Shown: positions 1 to 7,673 of the stretch, piece by piece
Numbering within the stretch: the first letter of the stretch is position 1
Layout: each line of letters begins with the position of its first letter
From: Planctomycetes bacterium UBA1662
Lineage (GTDB): Bacteria; Planctomycetota; UBA8108
Length of the DNA stretch: 16,784 bases
Direction: 5' to 3'
NCBI GenBank assembly: GCA_002320775.1
Contig: DCKY01000192.1
Location: 11,581 to 28,364 of the forward strand
Made by a program: the position numbers and the translations under genes
The notes under the pieces: generated by a model
The model's input: only the letters and a program-made list of their open reading frames with translations
The model's database searches: none
Told to the model about the DNA's origin: nothing

Positions 1-1644
1 ATCTGCGGGTTCACCAACCACCGCGAGAGCATCTTCGATCTGTTCGACGCCGGACACGCGGGAACCGCCTGCTCCCTGGCCCTTGGGGCCGGCACGGCGG
101 ACAGCCTGCAGGGCAAGGGTGAGAATAAAACCATAGCCGTTGTCGGTGATTCAGCCGCGGCCTCGGGAATGACCTTTGAAGCCCTGAATCATGGCGGGGT
201 GAACAGACAGAACATGCTGGTCATTCTCAACGACAACGATATGTCGATCAACAAGGCCGTCGGCGCGCTCTCCGCCTATCTCACGAAGGTCCGGACCAAG
301 CCCGCCTACCAGGACATCAAGCGCGATCTCCGCACGGCGCTCTCCAGAATTCCCGTGGTCGGCAAACACATCGAAGAGGTTCTTGGAGAGGTCCATGACC
401 GCTTTCGGGACAATCTCCTGCCCGGCACACTCTTCCGTGAGCTGGGCTACCGCTACTACGGACCGGTGGACGGCCATGACCTCGGCGGCCTGATCCAGAC
501 CTTTGAAGACCTCAAGAACATCCAGGAACCGGTGCTCCTGCACCTGGACACCAAGAAGGGACAGGGCTTCGAGGCCGCGGAGGCGGACCCCATCAAATAC
601 CACGCACTGAAAGGCTTCCTTCCAAAAAAGCCGGAAAAAGACGCGCCCGAGAACGCTGGGGATGCCAAGAAGCGGCCCGGCTACTCCGCGATCTTCAAGG
701 AAGCCATTGTCGAGCTCGGCCTCAAGGACAGCCGGGTCTGCACGATCACCGCGGGGATGCCGGATGGTACGGGACTCCTGAAATTTGCGGAGCAATTTCC
801 CGATCGCTATTTTGACGTCGGCATCTGTGAACAGCACGGCGCCGGCTTCGGGTCGGGCCTGGCCTTTGGAGGCCTGCGTCCGGTCTACGCGGTCTACTCC
901 ACCTTCTGCCAGCGCGCCTATGACCAGGTCATCCACGACGTCTGCATCCAGGAAAACTCTGTCGTCTTCTGCCTGGACAGGGCCGGCCTGACCGGCGAGG
1001 ACGGATGGACCCACCATGGGGTCTTCGACATCGCCTTCATGCGCTGCGTGCCGGGCATGGTCCTCATGGCGCCCCGGGACGCAGAAGAGCTCGAGGTCAT
1101 GCTCCAGCTCGCCATTGACCAGACCACCACTCCGGTAACGATTCGTTATCCCAAGGCGACTGTCCCCGAGTTTCCCTCGATTATTCGGCAGGAGCTCCGG
1201 CTCGGCAAAGCCGAACGGATGGTTGAAGGCGAAGGCGTTGCGATCTTCGCCTATGGATCGATGGTGGAAAACGCCTGGCAGGCTCTCGATGAGCTCTCCA
1301 AGAATGGAATCAATGCTACCCTGGTCAATGCTCGCTTCACAAAACCCCTCGATGTCGAGATGTTGAAGAGCCTGGCGGAAAATCACCACACCCTGGTCAC
1401 GATTGAAGAGCATGTGCTCATGGGCGGATTCGGCAGCGCCGTGACTGAGGCCGTCACCGATGAGAACCTCGACTTTACCAGGGTCCTCCGGCTTGGCATC
1501 CCTGACGAATTCATCACCTTCGGCCCCAGGGGGCAACTGCTCGAAGACTGCGGGCTTGACCCATCCTCTATCACCAGGCGGATCCTGGAGGAATGCTCCG
1601 AACCGCAACCTTCAAAGGGCCGTGAAGACCGGGTGCTCTCCTGA
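1..1644 (+). CDS. dxs: 1-deoxy-D-xylulose-5-phosphate synthase (5' end outside window)
   Basis: Thiamine-diphosphate enzyme that condenses pyruvate with glyceraldehyde 3-phosphate, the first step of the cytosolic MEP pathway to isoprenoids. The frame is open from base 1 and ends with TGA at 1642-1644. By comparison with E. coli DXS, roughly 100 N-terminal residues, including the first substrate-binding His, lie outside the window. Visible landmarks in order: GHAGTA near 52-69, the ThDP motif GDS...NDND (from 145), the pyrimidine-domain GICEQH with the catalytic Glu, VYSTFCQRAYDQVIHD, LDRAGLTGEDGWTHHG (the conserved Arg, Asp and His), IRYPKAT with the phosphate-binding Arg, and a transketolase C-terminal domain. 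The third ThDP-motif residue is Ser instead of Gly, and GHSSTS is replaced by GHAGTA. As I recall, these variants are usual in planctomycete DXS, so I do not read them as inactivating. It converges on the WD40 gene 27 bp downstream. Confidence 0.95.
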   Translation: MCGFTNHRESIFDLFDAGHAGTACSLALGAGTADSLQGKGENKTIAVVGDSAAASGMTFEALNHGGVNRQNMLVILNDNDMSINKAVGALSAYLTKVRTKPAYQDIKRDLRTALSRIPVVGKHIEEVLGEVHDRFRDNLLPGTLFRELGYRYYGPVDGHDLGGLIQTFEDLKNIQEPVLLHLDTKKGQGFEAAEADPIKYHALKGFLPKKPEKDAPENAGDAKKRPGYSAIFKEAIVELGLKDSRVCTITAGMPDGTGLLKFAEQFPDRYFDVGICEQHGAGFGSGLAFGGLRPVYAVYSTFCQRAYDQVIHDVCIQENSVVFCLDRAGLTGEDGWTHHGVFDIAFMRCVPGMVLMAPRDAEELEVMLQLAIDQTTTPVTIRYPKATVPEFPSIIRQELRLGKAERMVEGEGVAIFAYGSMVENAWQALDELSKNGINATLVNARFTKPLDVEMLKSLAENHHTLVTIEEHVLMGGFGSAVTEAVTDENLDFTRVLRLGIPDEFITFGPRGQLLEDCGLDPSSITRRILEECSEPQPSKGREDRVLS

Positions 1645-1653
1645 GCTGAGCCC

Positions 1654-1670
1654 GGGGAGGCCTCCTCCCC
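1654..1670. terminator. Hairpin between convergent dxs and WD40 gene
   Basis: GGGGAGG (1654-1660) and CCTCCCC (1664-1670) form a perfect 7-bp stem with a 3-nt loop. The hairpin fills most of the 27 bp between the two converging stop codons, so it could end transcripts from both sides. Neither side has a T tract, so intrinsic termination would be weak. The placement is suggestive, not proof. Confidence 0.4.
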
Positions 1671-1671
1671 T

Positions 1672-4074
1672 CTACTGGTTCAACAGGAGGGCGGTGTTTT
1701 CGGGGTTGGCGGTCACCAGCTTCTTCCCATCGGCGAAGACCGTGAGGCCATAGATAACCGGCCTCGCCCTGCGGCGAGCCAGGATCCTGCCATCTGCGAT
1801 ATTCCAGGTAAGCAGGGTGCCGCTGTAATCGGCTGAGATCAGCTGGGTTCCTGAAGGCCGAAGTCCGAGCCCGGTGACCCAGCCGCCGTGGCCCTCGTAG
1901 ACGGAGAGCTCCTTGCCATTTTTCACCTCCCAGCGCCTGACGGTGAGATCCGAGCTTCCAGAGAAAAGATGCTGTCCATCAGCGGAGAAGCTGAGGCAGA
2001 AAACTCCCTCCTTATGGCCCAGAAACCGGCCCACCTCGATGCCGTTCATCGCGTTCCAGAGCTTGATCGTCTTGTCAAAACTCCCCGAGCATAATTGCTG
2101 ACCGCCGGGACTGAAGGCCAGGGCATAGATGGTCGAATCATGGGCCTTGATCGTCAGCCGCTCGGCTCCGTCGACAGCACTCCAGGTTCGAATCGACTTG
2201 TCCTGGCCGGCCGAAGCGATCATTCTTCCATCCGGGGAGAAGCTGACAGCATGGACAAAACCTCCGTGCCCGGTGAGCGTCCTCACCGGCGACGACGAAG
2301 GACGCTTCCAGGCCACCAGGCTGTTGCCTTGCGCCGCGGCGTAATATTGCCCACCAGGAGCGGCCGCCACAGCCCGCACAGGCATGGAGTGGCTGAACTG
2401 GCCCAGGGCCTTGCCGCTCTCGACAGCCCAGACCCGCAGGGTCTTGTCAGCGCCGCCGGAGACCAGCTGCTTGCCATTGCCCGAGAAAGACAGCGAGAGC
2501 GCGTCCCCTTCGTGACCGACGAGCTTGTAGAGCTCTTTTCCCCTGTCGGAATCCCAGAGGCGAACCGTTCCATCCTTTCCAGCGGAGGCCAGCTTCCTGC
2601 CCACCGGCAGCCAGTCAACAGCCAGAACTGCCCCGACATGCCCAGCCAGCGAACGTAGAATTTTCGCCCCGCGGATGTTCCAGATGGCGACAACGCCATC
2701 GGCACCCGCCACGGCCAGGGTGTTATTGTCAATAAAGACGAGGTCCCGGCCCGCGGCTTCCCCCTGAAGGCGAGCGATCTCCTGGCCATCACTGAGCCTC
2801 CAGATCCGCACCATCCTGTCATCTCCGGCCGCGGCGAGCCGGCTTCCATCCAGGGAAAAATCGACACCCCGGATCTCTCCCTGGAACCCGGCGAGCTTCA
2901 GCGGGCCCGGCTTGTCCTGCGTCTCTGGGGACGTGGGCAGGACGGCGAACAGCGATGGAGACAATACGAAGTCTGAACTCGATGTGTTTACGTTGTGTCC
3001 CTGCAGGGCAAGAAGGTTCTCCCCAGCCTTGAGCTTCGAAAGATGGGGGGTGAGGTCAAATCGTTTCTCCACGGCATCGGCCACCGTCGCGCTGGCTCCC
3101 TGGCGGAAGCCGGGGGGGGTGCCTCTCATCCCCTCCCGAACAACCTCCATGCCGTTCAGGAAGGCCACGAATCCATCGTCAAAGGCCACCTTGAGAATGA
3201 GCTTCCTGGCCAGCGAGGGGTCGGGAATGTTGAATTTCGCGCGAACAAAAATCGACAGGTACCCGGGTGTTCCAGCCTGCTGTCGGTCTTGCTTCATGTC
3301 ATCAAGGCGGGTAGTTACCGTCTTGAGCTCTGCCGGGTTGGTGCCATAGCCGAAGCCCGAGGGAAGGAGCTCCCAGGCGGAAGCATCAAAGGTCCGGGCA
3401 TTCCAACCAGCTGGCGGCGATGTCTTCCCCCTCCAGAGCCTCCACTTCTCACCGGGCCGGACAAGGGGTGTCCCCTCCATCGACAGCTTCTTCTTCGTGC
3501 GGGCGGGCGGCGCAAGATTCCAGACCCGCACGATCCGGTCGGAGCCGGCCGCCGCGACCAGGGTGCCGGATCGGTCAACCGCCAGTGTGCGCAGGCCGGG
3601 CGCGGCAGGCTCGAGAACACGCTCCTCTTTCCGGCCGGCCAGGTCCCATATTCTCAGCGACCCATCCGCACCGGCCGTGACCAGCCGCCCTGACTTCTCA
3701 TGTAGAGCCACAGCCCGGACCGGGGAGAGCTGCTCGGCCAGGGGCAGGCCCTGATCAAGAGGCACATCCCATAGCTTCACCGTCTTGTCTTCGCCTCCGG
3801 ACACCAGCGATTGTCCATCAGGACTGAAGGCCACACTCATGACCTTTCCCTTATGTCCGGAAAACACGATCCGCTCCGCTCCATCAGCGACCCTCCAGAG
3901 CTTCACCGTCCCATCAAAGCTAGCCGTGGCAACCAGGCTCCCATCCGGACTGGAATCGACAGCGTAGACCGCGGCTGAATGGCCGGAGAATACCTGGGCG
4001 GGCTCGGCCGACAACGAAGGCGGAGCATCCACCTGGGCACATACGGCCAACAGGATTGCTGGTAAAAAGCTCAT
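1672..4074 (-). CDS. WD40 repeat protein, two 7-blade propellers, with inserted beta-sandwich domain
   Basis: An 800-residue scaffold-type protein of unknown specific partner. I count 14 WD40 units: about residues 28-67, 69-108, 109-149, 151-189, then 392-432, 433-471, 473-514, 515-556, 557-596, 598-638, 639-680, 681-722, 723-764 and 765-800. This fits two seven-bladed propellers. Typical strings include FSPDGQSLVSGGEDKTVKLW and FSPDGRMIASAGQDKSIRTW. Between units 4 and 5 lies a non-WD40 module (about 203-380) with W-R-L-W, FGYG, FDDGFVAFLNG and GENLLALQGHN. It resembles the galactose-binding-like beta-sandwich found in planctomycete CotH/lamin-tail surface proteins. The N-terminus (MSFLPAILLAVCAQ) is a weak signal peptide with no basic n-region, so export is uncertain. 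The ATG at 4074 is preceded only by a weak AGGT. An intrinsic terminator lies upstream, so the gene probably has its own promoter. Confidence 0.9.
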   Translation of the reverse strand: MSFLPAILLAVCAQVDAPPSLSAEPAQVFSGHSAAVYAVDSSPDGSLVATASFDGTVKLWRVADGAERIVFSGHKGKVMSVAFSPDGQSLVSGGEDKTVKLWDVPLDQGLPLAEQLSPVRAVALHEKSGRLVTAGADGSLRIWDLAGRKEERVLEPAAPGLRTLAVDRSGTLVAAAGSDRIVRVWNLAPPARTKKKLSMEGTPLVRPGEKWRLWRGKTSPPAGWNARTFDASAWELLPSGFGYGTNPAELKTVTTRLDDMKQDRQQAGTPGYLSIFVRAKFNIPDPSLARKLILKVAFDDGFVAFLNGMEVVREGMRGTPPGFRQGASATVADAVEKRFDLTPHLSKLKAGENLLALQGHNVNTSSSDFVLSPSLFAVLPTSPETQDKPGPLKLAGFQGEIRGVDFSLDGSRLAAAGDDRMVRIWRLSDGQEIARLQGEAAGRDLVFIDNNTLAVAGADGVVAIWNIRGAKILRSLAGHVGAVLAVDWLPVGRKLASAGKDGTVRLWDSDRGKELYKLVGHEGDALSLSFSGNGKQLVSGGADKTLRVWAVESGKALGQFSHSMPVRAVAAAPGGQYYAAAQGNSLVAWKRPSSSPVRTLTGHGGFVHAVSFSPDGRMIASAGQDKSIRTWSAVDGAERLTIKAHDSTIYALAFSPGGQQLCSGSFDKTIKLWNAMNGIEVGRFLGHKEGVFCLSFSADGQHLFSGSSDLTVRRWEVKNGKELSVYEGHGGWVTGLGLRPSGTQLISADYSGTLLTWNIADGRILARRRARPVIYGLTVFADGKKLVTANPENTALLLNQ

Positions 4075-4143
4075 GGCTTGACCTGATCAATTTATTCGAC
4101 AGCAGACCCGGACGCTTGCATGTACCGACAAGCCTCTACATTG

Positions 4144-4195
4144 TAACAAAAGGCGGGGGACGGGCAACAAACCGCTTCCGCGGCCGTTCCCCGCC
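4144..4195 (-). terminator. Rho-independent terminator after the DegP-type gene
   Basis: On the - strand, 10 bp after the stop codon at 4205, GGCGGGG pairs with CCCCGCC (+ strand 4152-4158 with 4189-4195). One A-C mismatch follows, then four more pairs (ACGG/CCGT). Inside the loop is a second short stem, CCGC-GGAA-GCGG. The outer stem is followed directly by TTTTGTT (complement of about 4145-4151). A long GC stem plus a T-rich tail is the standard intrinsic terminator form. It separates the protease gene from the WD40 gene. Confidence 0.75.
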
Positions 4196-4204
4196 GGGAC
4201 AGGC

Positions 4205-5662
4205 TCAGCGGTCGCGGCGGCGAATGAAGATGAATCTCTCATCGTACCCGCGGCTGATGACCCGGAGCATGGTGACGTCACCGGCTGAGGACATGGCCTG
4301 GTCAAGCTGAGCTATGTCCTCTACCTTGCTCGAGTTGACCCCGAGAATGACGTCTCCGGCGCGAAGACCTTTGCTCCAGGCGACGCTCTCGGTGTCGACA
4401 TCGATGATCGCCACCCCCGTTCTTGTCGGCGGCACCCTGATGCTGGCGGCGAGCTCACGAGTCAGCGTCGTAACGGTAAATCCTAAGGCCTGGCTCCCGC
4501 CGGCCTGGGATTCAGGCAGCTCCGTCACGGGCCTCGGCGCCCCCTGGCTCTCGACCGGAGTCACCTTGAAGGTCTTCTTCTCGCCCCCTCGCAAAATCCC
4601 AACCAGCACTGGCTCGCCCGGCACCTGCTCTGTGATCATCAGGTGCAGGGCATGTTGATCTCGAACCTTCCGCCCGTCGAACTCTACCACCAGATCCATC
4701 GGCCGCAATCCGCCCACAGCGGCAGGGCTCTTCCTCTCCACATAGCGGATAAACGCGCCGCGCGGCGCGCCCAGCTTGTAATAATCCGCTATGTCGCGAT
4801 CCACGTGCACTGTCGAGATTCCCATCCTGCTGATGTTGCCGCCCTTGATCCAGCGCTCGGCCAGGGCTCGCGCCAGGCTGATCGGGACCGCGAAGCTGAT
4901 TCCGTGATTCACCTTGCCGGAATGCGAATAGATCGCCGTGTTGATACCGACCACCTCGCCCCTCAGATTCACCAGCGGCCCACCGCTGCTACCCGGACTG
5001 ATCGTAGCATCTGTCTGGATGAAGTTTTCATAGCCCAGCAGGCTGAGATCTGAGCGGCCGAGCGCGCCGACGATCCCAGCCGAGACCGTCTGCAGCAGGC
5101 CGAAGGGATGGCCGATCGCCAGGATCCACTGGCCCACCTCTACACTGTCAGAATCACCCAGCCTCACGACCGGAAGATTCTCCAGCTCGATCTTGACCAA
5201 GGCGATGTCATGGGTGAAGTCGCTGCGTACGGTTCGGCCGGCAACATTCCTGCCATCCGCCAGGGTCACCTCGAGCGCCCCCGCACCCTCGACCAGGTGA
5301 TGGTTTGTAAGAATGAAACCCTTGGAATCGATCAGGAAACCTGAACCGAAGGACCTCTGAAGCGCCTTCTGGGATGTCGTCAGCTCTGCAGCAGATTTGC
5401 GGTCCCGGGCGGCCTTCTTCGCCACGATGGCCACAACCGCCGGCTTGACCTCTTTCGCTACGCTGGAGAAGAGGTTTTCCAGCTGGGCAGCCAGGGGCTC
5501 CACCTCAGGGGCGGCCTTCTTGAGCGAAGGAGTCGGTTGTACCGATAACGCCTCGGCATGCCCCTCACGCTGAGGCTCAAACGGAAAAGGAACCGAGAGC
5601 GCGATGCCAGCCGCAAAACAGAGGCAGGAGAGCGCTAGGATAACCTTGTTGGCGGTCAACAT
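4205..5662 (-). CDS. DegP/DegQ-type HtrA serine protease with two PDZ domains
   Basis: Envelope serine protease/chaperone of the HtrA family that degrades misfolded exported proteins. Counting from the ATG at 5662 (485 residues): a signal or membrane-anchor segment at about 8-28, a linker to 60, a trypsin-like domain at about 63-275, PDZ1 at about 277-370 and PDZ2 at about 391-483. The catalytic triad is complete: His122 in ILTNHHLV, Asp152 in THDIALVKI and Ser226 in ISPGSSGGPL. PDZ domains carry the usual carboxylate-loop and GLRAGDVILGVN features. Start choice: the frame also opens at a TTG at 5683, but the ATG at 5662 gives a cleaner signal sequence. Neither has a strong Shine-Dalgarno sequence. 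Length and two-PDZ layout match DegP/DegQ. It is distinct from the three-gene HtrA cluster at 9522-12968, and a terminator follows it. Confidence 0.93.
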   Translation of the reverse strand: MLTANKVILALSCLCFAAGIALSVPFPFEPQREGHAEALSVQPTPSLKKAAPEVEPLAAQLENLFSSVAKEVKPAVVAIVAKKAARDRKSAAELTTSQKALQRSFGSGFLIDSKGFILTNHHLVEGAGALEVTLADGRNVAGRTVRSDFTHDIALVKIELENLPVVRLGDSDSVEVGQWILAIGHPFGLLQTVSAGIVGALGRSDLSLLGYENFIQTDATISPGSSGGPLVNLRGEVVGINTAIYSHSGKVNHGISFAVPISLARALAERWIKGGNISRMGISTVHVDRDIADYYKLGAPRGAFIRYVERKSPAAVGGLRPMDLVVEFDGRKVRDQHALHLMITEQVPGEPVLVGILRGGEKKTFKVTPVESQGAPRPVTELPESQAGGSQALGFTVTTLTRELAASIRVPPTRTGVAIIDVDTESVAWSKGLRAGDVILGVNSSKVEDIAQLDQAMSSAGDVTMLRVISRGYDERFIFIRRRDR

Positions 5663-5829
5663 GCGGGATAGCTTTCGACACAAAACGAACTAAAGGGCTT
5701 TCGTCTTCATCGGCTTAAACGCACCAATCCCTTGAGTCTTTTTGCTGTTTTCCAGGACCTCCGGTCCATCCACATCGGCATGGCCACGCAAAGCTCCCGA
5801 CAGAACGGGTGCGGCCCGAAGCAGGAGGC

Positions 5830-7494
5830 CTACTGCATCAGGCGGTCGGCAATTCGCTGCAGCGTGTTGAGATCACGCTCGGTAGGATCGACGTGGTACC
5901 AGGCCGCCTGGCCCGCCGCATCAAACATGATGAAAGAAGCCGAGCCAACCGTGGCGTGCAGGCCCCTGAAAACCTTGTATTTTTCGGTAGTGTCAAAACC
6001 TGCCGACACGCCAAGCTCGTTCTCCTGGATCTCGCCTCTCAGGCTGTCAGCCCGCTGCTGGCGAGCCTGCGGAGTGATCCCCTTCGGCATGAAGGAAAGC
6101 GTAACCGCGACGAATTTTTCCGGGTTCTGCTCCTGAAGCTCATTGAGGAGCTTGAGGAATGAAAAGGCCCGGAGGTTCCTGGGTTGCCTGAAAAGGATGG
6201 CCACCACCTTGCCCTCCTTCCTGGCCTCGGCAAAGTTTACCGGCTTACCCGTCAGCCATTCGACGCCGGCATCCAGTTCAAGGCTGGGAACCTTTCCCTG
6301 AAATTCCTCCAGGTATTTCTTGTAGTCCTTAGCCCGGAAATCACGGTAGATGCGAGCGACACTTGGAAGCTGCTTGCCTACCTGGGCGAGTTCCTGCTCC
6401 ATCTGATCGATCCTGTCAACATAGCGCTGGAAATTCGCCCGGGAAGCATCCACCTCGCCCAGTCCGTAGGAAGCGAAGCCCAGCCAGAAATCACAGATCA
6501 GTGACCACTGCTGATATTGCGCCCAGATTGACTTGGGGAGAGACTCGTCTTTCATGCGCTCCCCATACTCTTCCTGAACACGGATCATCAGGCTCTCGAC
6601 CCCCTCGAGATCACCCAGGGCATACAGAGCCTCAAAGAGACAGATGTTGTAGATCACGAATTGGGGCCGGTCACTCCGCTCCTTCAGGACCTCCAGTATA
6701 TGGTCCCGGGCCTGCTCATACTGACCCTCACGCAGGAGGCTCATCCCGATGTTAAAATAGTAGTCCTGGTTCCCCGCGAGAACGTCTTCACAGCCCGCGG
6801 CGATGTATTGACGAGAGAGCTCGATGTGCGACTTATTGTCGCCGAGGTAATTGAAGCTCAGGTCGGCCAATACGCTGAGCCCTTCACAATGCGTTGCCTC
6901 GCCCGGCTTGGAAGCCGCAAGGGCCTCCTGCCCAAGCTCCTCGATACGATCAAGATAGCCCTTCATCAGGCTCTTGACCTGGGCGGCAATCTGGGCGCGC
7001 TGGGCGCGGGTCAGCTTCGGAAGACCGAGCTGCTTGGTCAGGGCGTCCTTGTAGGCCAGCTCCTGGCGCTTGTAGCGGCTTGAAAGGTGACGAGCGAACG
7101 AAGCCTTCACCTCGGCTGAATAGGCACTTTCCCCGCAATCTTTGAGAAACTTGTCGCTCAGCTCAATTGAACGTCTGAGGTCCTTGTCGATATCCTCATG
7201 CGAGCGTTGCAGGTCATGAAAAACATAGGGAATACCGGCGCGAAGCTTCTTCAGCTCATCGTAGATGGCCTGGCATTCTGGAGAAAGAGCGAGGGCCGGG
7301 GGCTCGACCGGTTTCGCCGCAGCGGGCGCGGGCCTGGTGTCCGAGGCCGTGGGCGCAGCTGGCGTAGTCTTGGCGCCCGCACCGCCTCCGGCTTCCTCTT
7401 CCTTGGTCTCAACCGGGCCCCTGGCGGCCGGCTGACAGGACTGGAGCACTGCCAGGAAGGCAAAAAGTACGGTTGTCGTCAGAAGTTTTTTCAT
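5830..7494 (-). CDS. Lipoprotein with helical repeats and cysteine-free thioredoxin-like domain
   Basis: A 554-residue predicted lipoprotein of unknown function. The N-terminus MKKLLTTTVLFAFLAVLQSC has a lipobox ending at Cys20, so it is probably anchored in a membrane facing the periplasm. Residues 21-70 are a Pro/Ala/Glu-rich linker. Residues 71-395 are strongly helical with TPR-like units, for example YYFNIGMSLLREGQYEQARD and ALYALGDLEGVESL. Residues about 399-554 look like a redoxin/TlpA-type thioredoxin fold: GKPVNFAEARKEGKVVAILF, then ASFIMFDAAGQAAWYHVDP. The active-site Cys-x-x-Cys is replaced by a region around FRQPRNLRAF, no cysteine occurs after residue 334, and the usual cis-Pro motif reads GSAS. 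It should therefore be redox-inactive and may serve as a binding module. The ATG at 7494 has GAAGGG about 12 bases upstream. A candidate sigma70 promoter lies at 7532-7560. Confidence 0.85.
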   Translation of the reverse strand: MKKLLTTTVLFAFLAVLQSCQPAARGPVETKEEEAGGGAGAKTTPAAPTASDTRPAPAAAKPVEPPALALSPECQAIYDELKKLRAGIPYVFHDLQRSHEDIDKDLRRSIELSDKFLKDCGESAYSAEVKASFARHLSSRYKRQELAYKDALTKQLGLPKLTRAQRAQIAAQVKSLMKGYLDRIEELGQEALAASKPGEATHCEGLSVLADLSFNYLGDNKSHIELSRQYIAAGCEDVLAGNQDYYFNIGMSLLREGQYEQARDHILEVLKERSDRPQFVIYNICLFEALYALGDLEGVESLMIRVQEEYGERMKDESLPKSIWAQYQQWSLICDFWLGFASYGLGEVDASRANFQRYVDRIDQMEQELAQVGKQLPSVARIYRDFRAKDYKKYLEEFQGKVPSLELDAGVEWLTGKPVNFAEARKEGKVVAILFRQPRNLRAFSFLKLLNELQEQNPEKFVAVTLSFMPKGITPQARQQRADSLRGEIQENELGVSAGFDTTEKYKVFRGLHATVGSASFIMFDAAGQAAWYHVDPTERDLNTLQRIADRLMQ

Positions 7495-7531
7495 TACTTT
7501 TGTAAACCCTTCAAAATGAGCACGAAAGGTT

Positions 7532-7560
7532 ATCTTAAGGTTAGGCTAGGGGCCTGACAA
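7532..7560 (-). promoter_or_regulatory. Candidate sigma70-type promoter for the thioredoxin-like lipoprotein gene
   Basis: On the - strand, TTGTCA (complement of 7555-7560; 5 of 6 to consensus) is followed after exactly 17 bases by TAAGAT (complement of 7532-7537; 4 of 6). This would place the transcript start near 7525, about 30 bases before the ATG at 7494. The match is good, but in GC-rich bacteria of this type promoter rules are not well established. Confidence 0.45.
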
Positions 7561-7615
7561 GGTATTGAATCAGCCGTCGAGAATAGGCAGATCCGTTTCC
7601 CTCTATCGTATCGCT

Positions 7616-7629
7616 GGATGTCGACATCC
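7616..7629. repeat. Perfect 14-bp palindrome between genes
   Basis: GGATGTCGACATCC is its own reverse complement. It sits 44 bp after the stop of the hydrolase-ThuA gene and about 120 bp before the lipoprotein start, upstream of the candidate promoter at 7532-7560. It could be a dimeric regulator site or a 5-bp hairpin with a TCGA loop. No T tract follows on either strand, so a terminator is unlikely. Confidence 0.5.
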
Positions 7630-7673
7630 GGGCCATCTTATCAGCACACCGGCGCCGAAAACCTCTCCCCCGG

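Noticed and set aside
145..153. GDS motif as evidence that DXS is inactive
   Set aside because: All other catalytic motifs visible are intact, and the variant appears normal for this lineage.
151..1608. 485-codon open frame on the - strand opposite dxs
   Set aside because: It is antisense to a clear DXS, has no recognisable motif, and long antisense frames are expected in GC-rich genes.
2995..3693. 232-codon + strand frame opposite the WD40 gene
   Set aside because: Antisense to the inserted sandwich domain and WD40 blades, with composition typical of a shadow frame.
4075..4143. Promoter for the WD40 gene
   Set aside because: A promoter is expected after the terminator, but I found no -35/-10 pair with acceptable spacing.
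5755..5767. GGACC/GGTCC hairpin as terminator of the lipoprotein gene
   Set aside because: Only a 5-bp stem, followed on the - strand by A-rich and not T-rich sequence.
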